Below, piece by piece: positions 7,444-15,361 of a stretch of 64,000 nt of DNA. A program made the translations under genes and the position numbers. The stretch is taken from NCBI RefSeq assembly GCF_005222815.1, contig NZ_STGB01000006.1, positions 868,001 through 932,000 of the forward strand. The letters run 5' to 3'. The first letter of the stretch is position 1. Each line of letters starts with the position of its first letter. The DNA comes from Roseomonas sp. AR75 (GTDB lineage Bacteria; Pseudomonadota; Alphaproteobacteria; Acetobacterales; Acetobacteraceae). Under the pieces are notes generated by a model, which was given only the letters and a program-made list of their open reading frames with translations, ran no database searches and was not told where the DNA came from.

Positions 7444-9177
7444 TCATCCGCCGAAGGCGCCGACCGGCGCGCCGGCGACACCTGGCTCGATTGCGAAGAC
7501 CGAGCCTGACAGCGGCGCCTCCGCAAGCTGCGCGGCGGAAAGCCGCACGCGCGCGCTGGTCACGAACAGCGTGCGCAGATCCTTGCCGCCGAAGCAGACC
7601 GAGGATGGCCGCGGCACCGGCAGCGAGACGAAGCGATCGAGCGTGCCGTCCGGCGCATGCCGCGCCACGCCCCAGCCATCCCAGAGCGCGATCCAGACGA
7701 AGCCCTCCGCATCCACGGCCAGGCCATCCGGCTTCGCGGCGCCGTCGAAGGTCACGAAAGCCCGCCTGTTCGTCGCCGCGCCGGTCGCGAGCTCGTAGTC
7801 ATAGGCATAGACGGTGCGCGTGCCCGTATCGGTGAAGTAGAAGGTCCGGTCGTCCGGGCTCCAGCCCAGGCCGTTGGAGATGTGCAGCCCGGTCTCCACC
7901 GCGGTCAGCGTCAGGTCGGGATCGAGCCGCCACAGCGTGCCCTGTCCCGGCCCGGCGTCGATCGCCATGGTGCCGGCGAACAGCCGCCCGGCGCGATCGC
8001 ATTTCGCGTCGTTGAAGCGGTTGCCCGGCTTGTCCGGCTCCGCCACCCGCAGAGTTCCGGTGACGCCGCCTTGCAGATCGAGCGCGCGGAAGGCATTGCC
8101 CATCATCGCGACAAAGCCGCCTTTCGCGCGCGGCACGACGGCGCCGACCAGCTCGCCCACCGGCAGCACGCGATCCTCGCCGCTGGCGGCGTCGCTGAGA
8201 TGCACCGCAGGCGCAAGGATATCGACCCACAGCAGGCGTCGGGCATCGGCGAGCCAGACCGGCCCCTCGCCGAGGAAGGGCCGCGCCTCCACGGCGCAGC
8301 GCACGCCCGGGCTCGGTGGCGCGGAAGGCCGCGTGGTGGCGATCGACATTTCGACATGCCCCGCATTGCCGGAGATGCGCCGCGCCGCCTCGATCACCTC
8401 GCGGCCCAGCGCATGCAGGCGATCCGGCGGCAGGCGGAAGCTGGGGCCGAGCACGCAGACCGCGGCGATCGGCTCGCCCAGATGGTCCACGACGGGCGCG
8501 GCGACGGCGGCGACGCCTTCGGTGCTCTCCTCGAGCGAGACGGCGTAGCCGCGGGCCTTGACCAGATCGAGGTCGCGCTGGAAGGCGGCGGGGTCGGTGA
8601 TCGTCGCGCTGGTGAGCGGGGTGAGGGGCAGGGACTGGATGCGCCGGCGCCGCTCCGGCGGCGGCAGATGCGCCAGGATCACCTTCCCGCAGGCGGAAGC
8701 ATGCAGCGCGGTCCGCGCGCCGACGCCATTGCCGAGCCGCACGCCGGACCGTGCGGCTTCACGCTGGTCCACATAGACGCAGCCATCGCCATCCAGCAGC
8801 GCGAGCCGTGCCGTCTCCCCGCTGGTGGCGGCAAGACGCGCCAGTTCCGGCTCCGCGGCGCCGCGCAGGTCGAGCGAGTCCCAGACGCGATGGGCCATCT
8901 CGAACACCTTGAGGCCGAGGCGCCAACTGCCCTCGGCCGCGTCCTGCCGCAGCAGGCCGGCTTCGGCCAGCGCGCCGAGCATGCGGTGCACGGTGCCCCG
9001 CGGCAGCCCGGCCTGCTCGGCCACGGCAGCAGTGCGCAGCGGGCCATCCGCCGCAACGATGTCGAGCAGGCGCAAGGCGCGCACCAGGGCCTGCGTGCCC
9101 TGAGCACCGTCAGCGTGGGACTCGACGGGCGGCTTCGGCTTCGGCGCCGGGCGGCGCGCGCTGTGTTGGACCACCAT
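7444..9177 (-). CDS. Fusion of IclR-type regulator and SMP-30/gluconolactonase
   Basis: A 577-residue two-part protein. Residues about 25-270 are an IclR regulator: an N-terminal winged helix (ALRLLDIVAADG, GLPRGTVHRMLGAL) and an effector domain ending in a C-terminal EVIEAARRISGNAG. After a short Pro/Ser-rich linker, residues about 290-577 are a six-bladed SMP-30/gluconolactonase domain: FLGEGPVWL with the metal-binding Glu, NRFNDAKCD with the Asn-Asp pair, ISNGLGWSPD, KPDGLAVD, and the strand motif FVWIALWDG. The lactonase hydrolyses aldonolactones using one divalent metal. One polypeptide could thus both sense and process the pathway lactone. The N-terminal domain plausibly binds the palindrome just upstream of its own start. 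No frame change or stop separates the domains, and the codon use is uniform. Confidence 0.9.
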   Translation of the reverse strand: MVVQHSARRPAPKPKPPVESHADGAQGTQALVRALRLLDIVAADGPLRTAAVAEQAGLPRGTVHRMLGALAEAGLLRQDAAEGSWRLGLKVFEMAHRVWDSLDLRGAAEPELARLAATSGETARLALLDGDGCVYVDQREAARSGVRLGNGVGARTALHASACGKVILAHLPPPERRRRIQSLPLTPLTSATITDPAAFQRDLDLVKARGYAVSLEESTEGVAAVAAPVVDHLGEPIAAVCVLGPSFRLPPDRLHALGREVIEAARRISGNAGHVEMSIATTRPSAPPSPGVRCAVEARPFLGEGPVWLADARRLLWVDILAPAVHLSDAASGEDRVLPVGELVGAVVPRAKGGFVAMMGNAFRALDLQGGVTGTLRVAEPDKPGNRFNDAKCDRAGRLFAGTMAIDAGPGQGTLWRLDPDLTLTAVETGLHISNGLGWSPDDRTFYFTDTGTRTVYAYDYELATGAATNRRAFVTFDGAAKPDGLAVDAEGFVWIALWDGWGVARHAPDGTLDRFVSLPVPRPSSVCFGGKDLRTLFVTSARVRLSAAQLAEAPLSGSVFAIEPGVAGAPVGAFGG

Positions 9178-9481
9178 ATGGGCAGGCTGACCACGATGTG
9201 GTCAGCGGACGCTAGGCGAGCTCTCGTCCCGGCGCAAGTGCCGCCCGGCCCGCGGCGTCGACGCGCATGGGAACCCTGTGCAGGAGTCACGGCCCCGTGG
9301 CCGCCGCGCTCGGGCCGATCGCGATGTGTGGACGGCCCCTTCGAAGCAAGGGCGATGATGGGTTCTGGCGCCGCGGCCGCGTGCGGTCATCGTCCGGCCT
9401 TGGATGCCGCGGGTCTGTCCGTTCTTCCGGATGATGGCGGACGATGCGTTCAGCGGGGCCGGCCGGCCGCCTTGCTGCGCG
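9178..9481. other. 304-base intergenic region upstream of the fused regulator
   Basis: Nothing coding is convincing here. The part next to the fused regulator holds a perfect 9-3-9 inverted repeat (given separately). The rest, between the regulator start and the stop of the secreted unknown protein at 9482, is ordinary GC-rich sequence without a clear sigma-70 promoter or terminator. The operon promoter must lie in this stretch because the neighbouring gene to the right is transcribed toward it. Confidence 0.5.
9186..9206. promoter_or_regulatory. Perfect inverted repeat, probable IclR-family operator
   Basis: Arms GCTGACCAC and GTGGTCAGC flank the spacer GAT: a perfect 9-3-9 palindrome 9 bases upstream of the ATG of the IclR-SMP30 fusion. 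A second, imperfect copy beginning GGACCAC overlaps the start codon around 9172-9186. IclR regulators bind palindromes of about this size at their own promoters, so this is the likely site of autoregulation and effector-controlled expression of the sugar-acid operon. Confidence 0.6.
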
Positions 9482-10048
9482 TCACTGCGCCTGCCCCGCC
9501 AGCACCGCGGCGAAGAAGCCGCTGACCTGCGCGATCGCGTCCTCCGCCGCGGCCTGGCTTCCGGCCGCGGCGGGCGCGCTGCAGCCGCGATGCAGCAGCG
9601 CCAGCGCCGCGACCCGTCCCGCCCGCAACGCCGCGAGCGAGGCACCCTGGTCGAGTGCCAGCACGCCGATGGGCTGCCGGGCGATACGCGGATGCGCCGC
9701 CAGCGCTTCGAGCACCGCGTCGAGCGGGTCGCCCTGGCGGTGGCGGATATCCAGAACGGCGAGGCCGGCGCCGAGCATCCGATCCCTGTACGGGCTGCCG
9801 TGGCCTTCGCCGCGTTCGTTATCCAGGATCACCACGGCGGGCGTCACGCGGTCCGGTGCGCCGCCGGGCAGCACCAGAACGCCGCGCGCCGGCCCGGCGT
9901 CGAAGGCCTCGATTTCCTCGAACGGCTCGGGCGGATCCTCCGGCTCGGCCTGCGGCCGTGCCGGATTGCCAAGCAGCAGCGCCGCCAGCACGCCGAGCCG
10001 GCACCAGCGATGCAGCGCCGCGGATGGGAAGGGTCGGTCGGTTCGCAT
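9482..10048 (-). CDS. Secreted unknown protein, dienelactone-hydrolase-like fold suspected
   Basis: A 188-residue protein with an N-terminal hydrophobic export signal (HRWCRLGVLAALLLGNPARPQA). The mature part has VLVLPGGAPD and TPAVVILDNE, then GAGLAVLDIRH and IGVLALDQGASLAAL, an order resembling the oxyanion strand and nucleophile elbow of an alpha/beta hydrolase; the elbow position reads L-D-Q-G-A-S, so a canonical G-x-S-x-G is absent. It may be a degenerate or non-catalytic relative. GGAG sits eight bases before the ATG at 10048. It stands alone between the sugar operon and a Crp remnant. Function not assigned. Confidence 0.65.
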   Translation of the reverse strand: MRTDRPFPSAALHRWCRLGVLAALLLGNPARPQAEPEDPPEPFEEIEAFDAGPARGVLVLPGGAPDRVTPAVVILDNERGEGHGSPYRDRMLGAGLAVLDIRHRQGDPLDAVLEALAAHPRIARQPIGVLALDQGASLAALRAGRVAALALLHRGCSAPAAAGSQAAAEDAIAQVSGFFAAVLAGQAQ

Positions 10049-10113
10049 CGGTGCGCTCCAGTCGCATCAGGTGGGCATCCGCTATGCCCGTGTCGCGCCG
10101 CGGCGCTCCGTGA

Positions 10114-10464
10114 CCTGGGTCACAGGCGGCGCAGGACGTGATGCTGAGTCTGGCCTTGCTGGTGCGGGAGAAGGATGCGCGCCTGCCGGAGCTTGCCGTG
10201 CTGCGGGTCAGGCCCAGCCTGACCGCCCTGCTGCTACGCCTTGGATGGCTGCATGCTTCCGGCGGCCTTGCGGTGTCGCCGCCGCGCCCGCATCACGCGC
10301 AGGCGGCGCGCACCGGCACCTGCCGCGAGGTCGTCTCACGCGTGCGCAGCGCCTTGCAGCGCTAGGGTCCGGCGGTGTCCGCGCGCGGAGGGCTTCCGCT
10401 GCCGCGACCCGAGCAGCTTGCGGCCGAGGTGGAAGCTGGCTGCCGCGCGGCCGAGGCGCGCTGA
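10114..10464 (+). pseudogene. Remnant of a Crp/Fnr regulator C-terminal HTH, broken by TAG
   Basis: The frame opening near 10138 (LVREKDARLPEL, then PPRPHHAQAARTGTCREVVSR) matches the dimerisation helix and winged HTH of the intact Crp-type gene at 14447-15187 (LREKDERLLEL, PPPPHHELAARIGTRREVVSR). An amber TAG at 10363-10365 interrupts it, yet the same frame continues beyond as PRPEQLAAEVEAG up to TGA at 10462, aligning without a gap to RPDELEAELRTAL of the paralog. The cyclic-nucleotide domain is missing: reading upstream, a TGA occurs at 10111. This is a decayed duplicate rather than a working gene, unless TAG is read through or the truncated HTH peptide is made. Confidence 0.75.
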
Positions 10465-10500
10465 CGCGCCGACACGCCCGCCGGCAACGTTGCGCCGGCG

Positions 10501-10755
10501 CTATGCGCCCTCGGGATCCTTGCCGGCCATGGCGGCCGCACAGAAGATTTCGAACTTCTCCTTGATCACAGGCGCGGCCTTTTCGCGTGGCACGACCTGG
10601 TAGAGCCGGTAGCCGGCTGCCAGGACGACGTGGAAGAATTCGTGCAGCGCGAAGAGCTGCTCATCCGATAGCCCGTCCGGTGGCGCCTCGCAGCGGATCC
10701 GCGCCGCCAGCTCATGCATCGGCTCCTTGGCACGCGTCTGCGTCGGCTTCTTCAC
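10501..10755 (-). CDS. Small conserved-looking protein of unknown function (84 aa)
   Basis: An 84-residue soluble protein beginning with GTG at 10755, with GGGGGGAG seven bases before it. It has a Lys/Arg-rich N-terminus (KKPTQTRAKEP), a predicted helix-rich middle (GLSDEQLFALHEFFHVVLAAGYRLYQVVPREKAA) and no membrane segment. The reading frame shows G/C-rich third positions and ordinary composition, which favours a real gene. It is divergent from the 157-residue unknown at 10874, sharing a 118-base promoter region. No function can be assigned. Confidence 0.6.
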   Translation of the reverse strand: MKKPTQTRAKEPMHELAARIRCEAPPDGLSDEQLFALHEFFHVVLAAGYRLYQVVPREKAAPVIKEKFEIFCAAAMAGKDPEGA

Positions 10756-10873
10756 AGGTCGCTCCCCCCTCTATGCAGGTGACCGAAGGGAAGCATATGT
10801 GCATAGCGTCAGCAATCGAGATGGTTGCGCCGAGCGCGTAGCCGCGAAGCATAGTGGCCTGGAGCATGCGACG

Positions 10874-11347
10874 ATGTCCCATCAGACCACGATGTCGGCG
10901 ACCACGGCTGAGCCAAGCATCCGCCAGCCGGATCTCGCGGGCAGCTACGTCTACAAGTTCGAGGGCAATGCGATGCGGAACAACGTGCCGCACCGCATCT
11001 GCGGGATCGGCCGCTTCACGCTCGATGCGCAGGGAGGGCTCGAAGGGAGCCATACCTCCTCCGGCACGCCGCTGCAGGGATCGGTCCGGGATGGCGTGCT
11101 GGTCGCCACCTTCCAGCTCAAGGGCACGATGTTGCTCGACGAGACTGCTCTGGGCAATGCCGACATCGTCTTCACCAGCGACAACGCGACGCTGGACAGC
11201 GTGCATGGCAAGTTCCGCTTCGCGGTCGCCGGCACGCCGGACCGGGTCTGGCTGATGTCCACCGGCGCGACGGTCATCGGCAAGGCCGAGCCCGTCAACA
11301 TCGCCGAGCTCGTCATCATCGAAGCCGTGCGGCTGCCCCATGGCTGA
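10874..11347 (+). CDS. Uncharacterised 157-residue beta-rich protein
   Basis: A 157-residue protein without signal peptide or membrane segment. After a short flexible start (MSHQTTMSATTAEP), it is built of short alternating strands: GSYVYKFEG, CGIGRFTLDAQG, LEGSHTSSG, GVLVATFQLKGTML and KFRFAVAG, suggestive of a small barrel or lipocalin-like fold. The start at 10874 has GGAG about nine bases upstream; an in-frame ATG at residue 7 is an alternative, and the longer open frame upstream runs into the divergent gene. It precedes the large cyclase gene by about 45 bases and may be cotranscribed with it. Function unknown. Confidence 0.65.
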   Translation: MSHQTTMSATTAEPSIRQPDLAGSYVYKFEGNAMRNNVPHRICGIGRFTLDAQGGLEGSHTSSGTPLQGSVRDGVLVATFQLKGTMLLDETALGNADIVFTSDNATLDSVHGKFRFAVAGTPDRVWLMSTGATVIGKAEPVNIAELVIIEAVRLPHG

Positions 11348-11392
11348 AGCGGTCCGACTTCGCACGGCGCGGGCTTCCGGGTTGCGCTGAAA

Positions 11393-14300
11393 GTGGCGCG
11401 TCCCCTGCCGCCGGCGCCGACCGTGGCGCGCACGAGGCTGGCGGAACGGCGGCAACTCACCGTGTTGTTTGCCGATCTCGTCGAATCGACCCGGCTCGCC
11501 GCCGCGATGGACCCGGAGGACTGGGCCGAGATCCTGCATGCCTATCAGCAGGGCTGCGCCGCGGCGATCGAGTCGGCCGGCGGCTTCGTGGCGGAGATGC
11601 AGGGCGATGGCGCGGTCGGCTATTTCGGCTTCCATCACGCCAGCGAAAGCGATGCCGAACGCGCCATCCGCGCCGGGCTGGCGCTCTGCCGGGCGATTCC
11701 GAAGAGCCATGCAGCGCAGGGTGCGCCGCTCGGCGTGCGTGTCGGCATCGCGACCGGCCTCGTCCTTGTGGATCATGCGAACCAGGCGACAGCGAGGGCC
11801 GGGCCGGGCGCGGTCGGCAAGACACTGAACCTGGCTGCGCGACTGCAGTCCCTTGCCGCCGCCAACGAGGTCGTCATCTCCGACGCGACCAGGCGGCTGG
11901 CGGGTGGGCTGTTCGCCTGCGAGGATCGCGGGCAGGTCACGCTCAAGGGCTTCGGGGAGCCCGTGCAGGTCTGGCAGGTCGTCGGCCAAAGCATGCTGCG
12001 CAGCCGCATACACACGGCAAGCGGCGCGTCGCCCGTGCGCATGGTGGGGCGGCAGGAGGAACTGGACGTCGTGCTGGCGGCATGGCGCGAGGTGCAGGAC
12101 GGACGCGGTCGCGTCGTCACCATCCTCGGCGAGGCCGGGCTCGGGAAGTCGCGCTTCGTCGCGGAGTTTCGGCACCGGATCGCCGCGGACAGGCACAGCT
12201 GGATGGAGGATGGCGGCTCGCAGTTCTTCAGCGGCACGCCGTTCCATCCGGTCTCTCAGGTGATCCGGCGCATCGTCGACCCCGGCGGGAACCTGACGCC
12301 TGCGCGCTTCCATGCGCGGTTGCGCCGCCTGCTGGCGCGATGCGAGGTCGGGCTCGCCAGCGCCCTGTCGGCCTTCGCCGACATGCTCGACCTTCCGGTG
12401 GATGCGGAACGCGGCCAAGCGCTGGCGCCGACGGCAGCAACCCGCGCCTTGCTGTTTGCCGCGCTTGCGGAATGGATTCGCGGCGCCGCCCGGTCGCGGC
12501 CGCTTGTCCTCGCTTTCGAGGACCTGCACTGGGCCGACGCATCGTCCCTGGAACTGCTCGACTTCATCGGCGGGGCGATCGGCTCGCTGCCGGTTCTGCT
12601 CCTGACGACGACGCGGACCCCACGGCGGCCGGTGCAGGACGCCGCCCGCGGCATCGTCGTGCCGCTCCGACCGCTCGTCGATGCCGAGCTGCGCGAGATG
12701 CTCAGCGGCCTGGAGCAGGGCGCCGGCCCGCTGCCGTCGCAGGAGCTGAGCCGGGTGATCCAGCGCGCCGGCGGCGTGCCGCTGTTCGGCGTCGAGCTGG
12801 CGCATCTGGTCCGCGAGCAGCGCGCCGCCGCCGGCACGCAGACCGGGCCGGAGGACGCCCAGGTGCCCGGCAGCCTCGCGGACCTGCTGATGGCGCGGCT
12901 CGATCAGCTCGGCCCGGCGAAGGGCCTGGCCCAACTTGCCTCCGTCATCGGCACGGACGTTCCACGCACCATGCTGCTCGCCTTGTCGGACATGCCGGAG
13001 GGCGCGCTCCGCGCGGGCATCGCCACCCTGCGCCAGCATGGCATCCTGAGCGCGACGGACCGGCATCGCGGGATCTATGCGTTCCGCCACGCCATGCTGC
13101 GCGACGCCGCCTATGGCTCGCTGCCAAAGAGCCGGCGACGCGACCTGCACCGGTCGGTCGCCGCCGCGATACGGGATGCCGCCGGTGGTCAGGCCGCATC
13201 GAAGGCGGAAATCCTGGCGTATCACTGGAGCAATGCCGGCGAGCCGGATGCCGCGATCGCCGCATGGACCGAGGCGGGCCAGTACGCGAGCGAACGCCGC
13301 GCCTTTGTCGAGGCGGAGAGCGCCTATAGCGCCGCGCTGGCGGCCTTGCGCCAGCAGCCGGATTCGACGGAGCGGGACCACCGGGAGCTGCAGCTGCTGG
13401 GGCTCTACGCCCATGTGCTGCGGATCACGCAGGGGCTGTCCGCGCCGCGGACACTGGAGACGACGGCGCGCGCACGCGCGCTGGCCGACGCGCGCGGGGA
13501 CAGCGAGCAGCAGTTGCTGCAGGCCTGGGCCACCTGGGCCGCGGCATCCAGCGGCGGCGACTTCGACACCGGGCTGGTCCTGGCGAGACAGTTCGAGCAG
13601 CTGGCCTTCGCCAATGGTCAGCCCCGGCACCTTGCGGCGGCGCACATGATGCTGATGACCTCGAAGTTCCGGGTCGGCGACATCGGCGGAGCGGAAGAGG
13701 CGTTCCAGCGGGGATCGGCCTATTTCGACGAGGCGGCCTTCCACGCGCAGCCCGGTTGGATCGCACAGACCTTCGGCAATGCCGCGATGATCGCCTGGAC
13801 GCTGGGCGACGAGGCCGAGGCGCAGCGGAGGATCGGGGCCGCGCTGTTCACCGGGCGCGGTGACGACAATCCCTTCGACACCGTGTACGGCCAGACCATG
13901 CACACGGCCTATCTCAACCTGGTCGGGCGATACGCGGAGGCCGCGCGCCACGCCGCCGACAGCATCGCCCTGTGCGAGAAATACGGGATCGCCCAGTTCA
14001 CCGCCAGCACGCGGGTGATCCTTGGGCGCGCCAAGGTCGGGCTCGGAGCTGTGGAGGAAGGCATCGCGCTGATCCGCGACGGCATCGCGGAGATGCAGGC
14101 GAAGCGCATCCGCGTCGCCATGACGCGCTATGTCACCTGGCTGGCGGAGGGATGCCTCGCCGCGGGCAACGTCGCCGATGCGCTCGCCGCGGCCGATGAG
14201 TCGCTGACGGTGAACCCGCGCGAGTTCTTCTACCGCCCCGAATCCATGCGCGTGCGCGGCCTGATCGCGTTGCGCGCCGGACGGTTCGACGAGGCCGAGC

Positions 14301-14416
14301 GGGATCTCCTCGATGCGGTGCAGCTGGCCCGGCGCATGGGTGCCGTGCGGCATGCCGAACGCGCGCAGGACAGCCTGCGATCCCTGCGGCAGGGACGCGG
14401 CGCACGGGCCGCCTGA
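11393..14416 (+). CDS. Class III adenylate/guanylate cyclase with ATPase and TPR domains
   Basis: A 1007-residue multidomain signalling protein. Residues about 18-190 form a class III nucleotide cyclase: TVLFADLVEST carries the first metal Asp, MQGDGAVGYFG the second, and NLAARLQSLA the Asn/Arg pair that stabilises the transition state, so catalysis looks intact. Residues about 216-460 form an AAA/STAND-type ATPase with Walker A GEAGLGKSR at about 246 and Walker B LVLAFEDLHWAD at about 371. The remaining half is helical repeat sequence of the TPR type. Start is GTG at 11393 with a weak ribosome binding site. The Crp-type regulator begins 30 bases after its stop, so product and receptor appear paired. 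The input sensed by the TPR part is unknown. Confidence 0.9.
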   Translation: MARPLPPAPTVARTRLAERRQLTVLFADLVESTRLAAAMDPEDWAEILHAYQQGCAAAIESAGGFVAEMQGDGAVGYFGFHHASESDAERAIRAGLALCRAIPKSHAAQGAPLGVRVGIATGLVLVDHANQATARAGPGAVGKTLNLAARLQSLAAANEVVISDATRRLAGGLFACEDRGQVTLKGFGEPVQVWQVVGQSMLRSRIHTASGASPVRMVGRQEELDVVLAAWREVQDGRGRVVTILGEAGLGKSRFVAEFRHRIAADRHSWMEDGGSQFFSGTPFHPVSQVIRRIVDPGGNLTPARFHARLRRLLARCEVGLASALSAFADMLDLPVDAERGQALAPTAATRALLFAALAEWIRGAARSRPLVLAFEDLHWADASSLELLDFIGGAIGSLPVLLLTTTRTPRRPVQDAARGIVVPLRPLVDAELREMLSGLEQGAGPLPSQELSRVIQRAGGVPLFGVELAHLVREQRAAAGTQTGPEDAQVPGSLADLLMARLDQLGPAKGLAQLASVIGTDVPRTMLLALSDMPEGALRAGIATLRQHGILSATDRHRGIYAFRHAMLRDAAYGSLPKSRRRDLHRSVAAAIRDAAGGQAASKAEILAYHWSNAGEPDAAIAAWTEAGQYASERRAFVEAESAYSAALAALRQQPDSTERDHRELQLLGLYAHVLRITQGLSAPRTLETTARARALADARGDSEQQLLQAWATWAAASSGGDFDTGLVLARQFEQLAFANGQPRHLAAAHMMLMTSKFRVGDIGGAEEAFQRGSAYFDEAAFHAQPGWIAQTFGNAAMIAWTLGDEAEAQRRIGAALFTGRGDDNPFDTVYGQTMHTAYLNLVGRYAEAARHAADSIALCEKYGIAQFTASTRVILGRAKVGLGAVEEGIALIRDGIAEMQAKRIRVAMTRYVTWLAEGCLAAGNVADALAAADESLTVNPREFFYRPESMRVRGLIALRAGRFDEAERDLLDAVQLARRMGAVRHAERAQDSLRSLRQGRGARAA

Positions 14417-14446
14417 AGCGGCGTGTGGCGCTTGCGGAGGCAGGCC

Positions 14447-15187
14447 ATGCGCGCTCTTCTTGGCGTGCGCAGCCGGCCCAGGAGAGCCATGCCCGTACCG
14501 AAAGCCGAACTGGCCCGCTTCCCGCTGCTCGCCGCGCTCGAGGAAGACCGCCTGGCCGGCCTGGCGGAGCTGGCGAGCATCCGCAGCTGCGTGGAAGGCG
14601 AGTTGCTGCTCGATTTCGACGACGAGAGCCGCGACATCTTTCTCATTCTCGAGGGCGGCATGCGCATCGTGCTGCGCGCGCCGTCGGGGCACGAGATGAT
14701 CTTCCGCGATGTCGGACCCGGCGAGGCATTCGGCGAGATCGCCGCGATCGACGAGCGGCCGCGATCGGCTTCCGTGACGGCGATCCATCGCACGCGCCTC
14801 GCCGTGCTGCGGGCGGAGCCGTTCATGGCGGCGATCCTGTCCTCGCCGGCTGCCGCGCTTGCCTGCATGCGCCATCTGACGGCGCGGCTGCGCGAGAAGG
14901 ATGAGCGCCTGCTGGAACTGACGGTGCTGCCGGTGCGTCTTCGGCTCTGCGCCGAACTGCTGCGCCTGGCGCGCCCGGCGGCGGGCATGCGGCGGATCTC
15001 GCCGCCGCCGCCGCATCACGAGCTTGCGGCGCGAATCGGCACGCGGCGCGAGGTGGTCTCGCGGGAGCTCATGGCGCTCGCCGCGGGCGGGCTGATCGAG
15101 GCGGATCGCCGGGCAATCCGGCTTCTGCGGCCGGACGAGCTGGAAGCGGAGCTGCGCACGGCGCTCGGCGCGGCGTGGGACGACTGA
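14447..15187 (+). CDS. Crp/Fnr-family regulator with cyclic-nucleotide-type sensor
   Basis: A 246-residue transcription factor. Residues about 20-135 are a cyclic-nucleotide-binding domain: the phosphate-binding cassette at about 92-110 (GEAFGEI, then RPRSASV) keeps the Glu and Arg that contact the ribose and phosphate of cAMP or cGMP. A dimerisation helix (LREKDERLLEL) and a winged HTH (HHELAARIGTRREVVSREL) follow. No Fnr-type cysteine cluster is present. The ATG at 14447 follows GGAGG by seven bases and is preferred to an upstream GTG. The gene lies 30 bases after a nucleotide cyclase, so it is the likely receptor of that second messenger. A decayed copy of its C-terminal half lies at about 10.1-10.5 kb. 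Confidence 0.9.
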   Translation: MRALLGVRSRPRRAMPVPKAELARFPLLAALEEDRLAGLAELASIRSCVEGELLLDFDDESRDIFLILEGGMRIVLRAPSGHEMIFRDVGPGEAFGEIAAIDERPRSASVTAIHRTRLAVLRAEPFMAAILSSPAAALACMRHLTARLREKDERLLELTVLPVRLRLCAELLRLARPAAGMRRISPPPPHHELAARIGTRREVVSRELMALAAGGLIEADRRAIRLLRPDELEAELRTALGAAWDD

Positions 15188-15361
15188 GGATTCCGCTGCT
15201 GCGGCGCCGGCTGCCCTGGGCGGCACCGGCGGCGGCGCGATAGACTTCCGGCGAAGCAGGCGCGGCAGGGCAGTGCGCCCGGTTCGCCTGCGCGCCATCG
15301 CGTCCGATGCCGTCAGCGGCGCGGGCGCGGCGGCACAAGACCGGACCATGGACCTGCCTGT

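Noticed and set aside
5033-7798. A 921-codon plus-strand frame opposite the sugar importer
   Set aside because: Shadow of permease and binding-protein genes with clear signal peptide and motifs.
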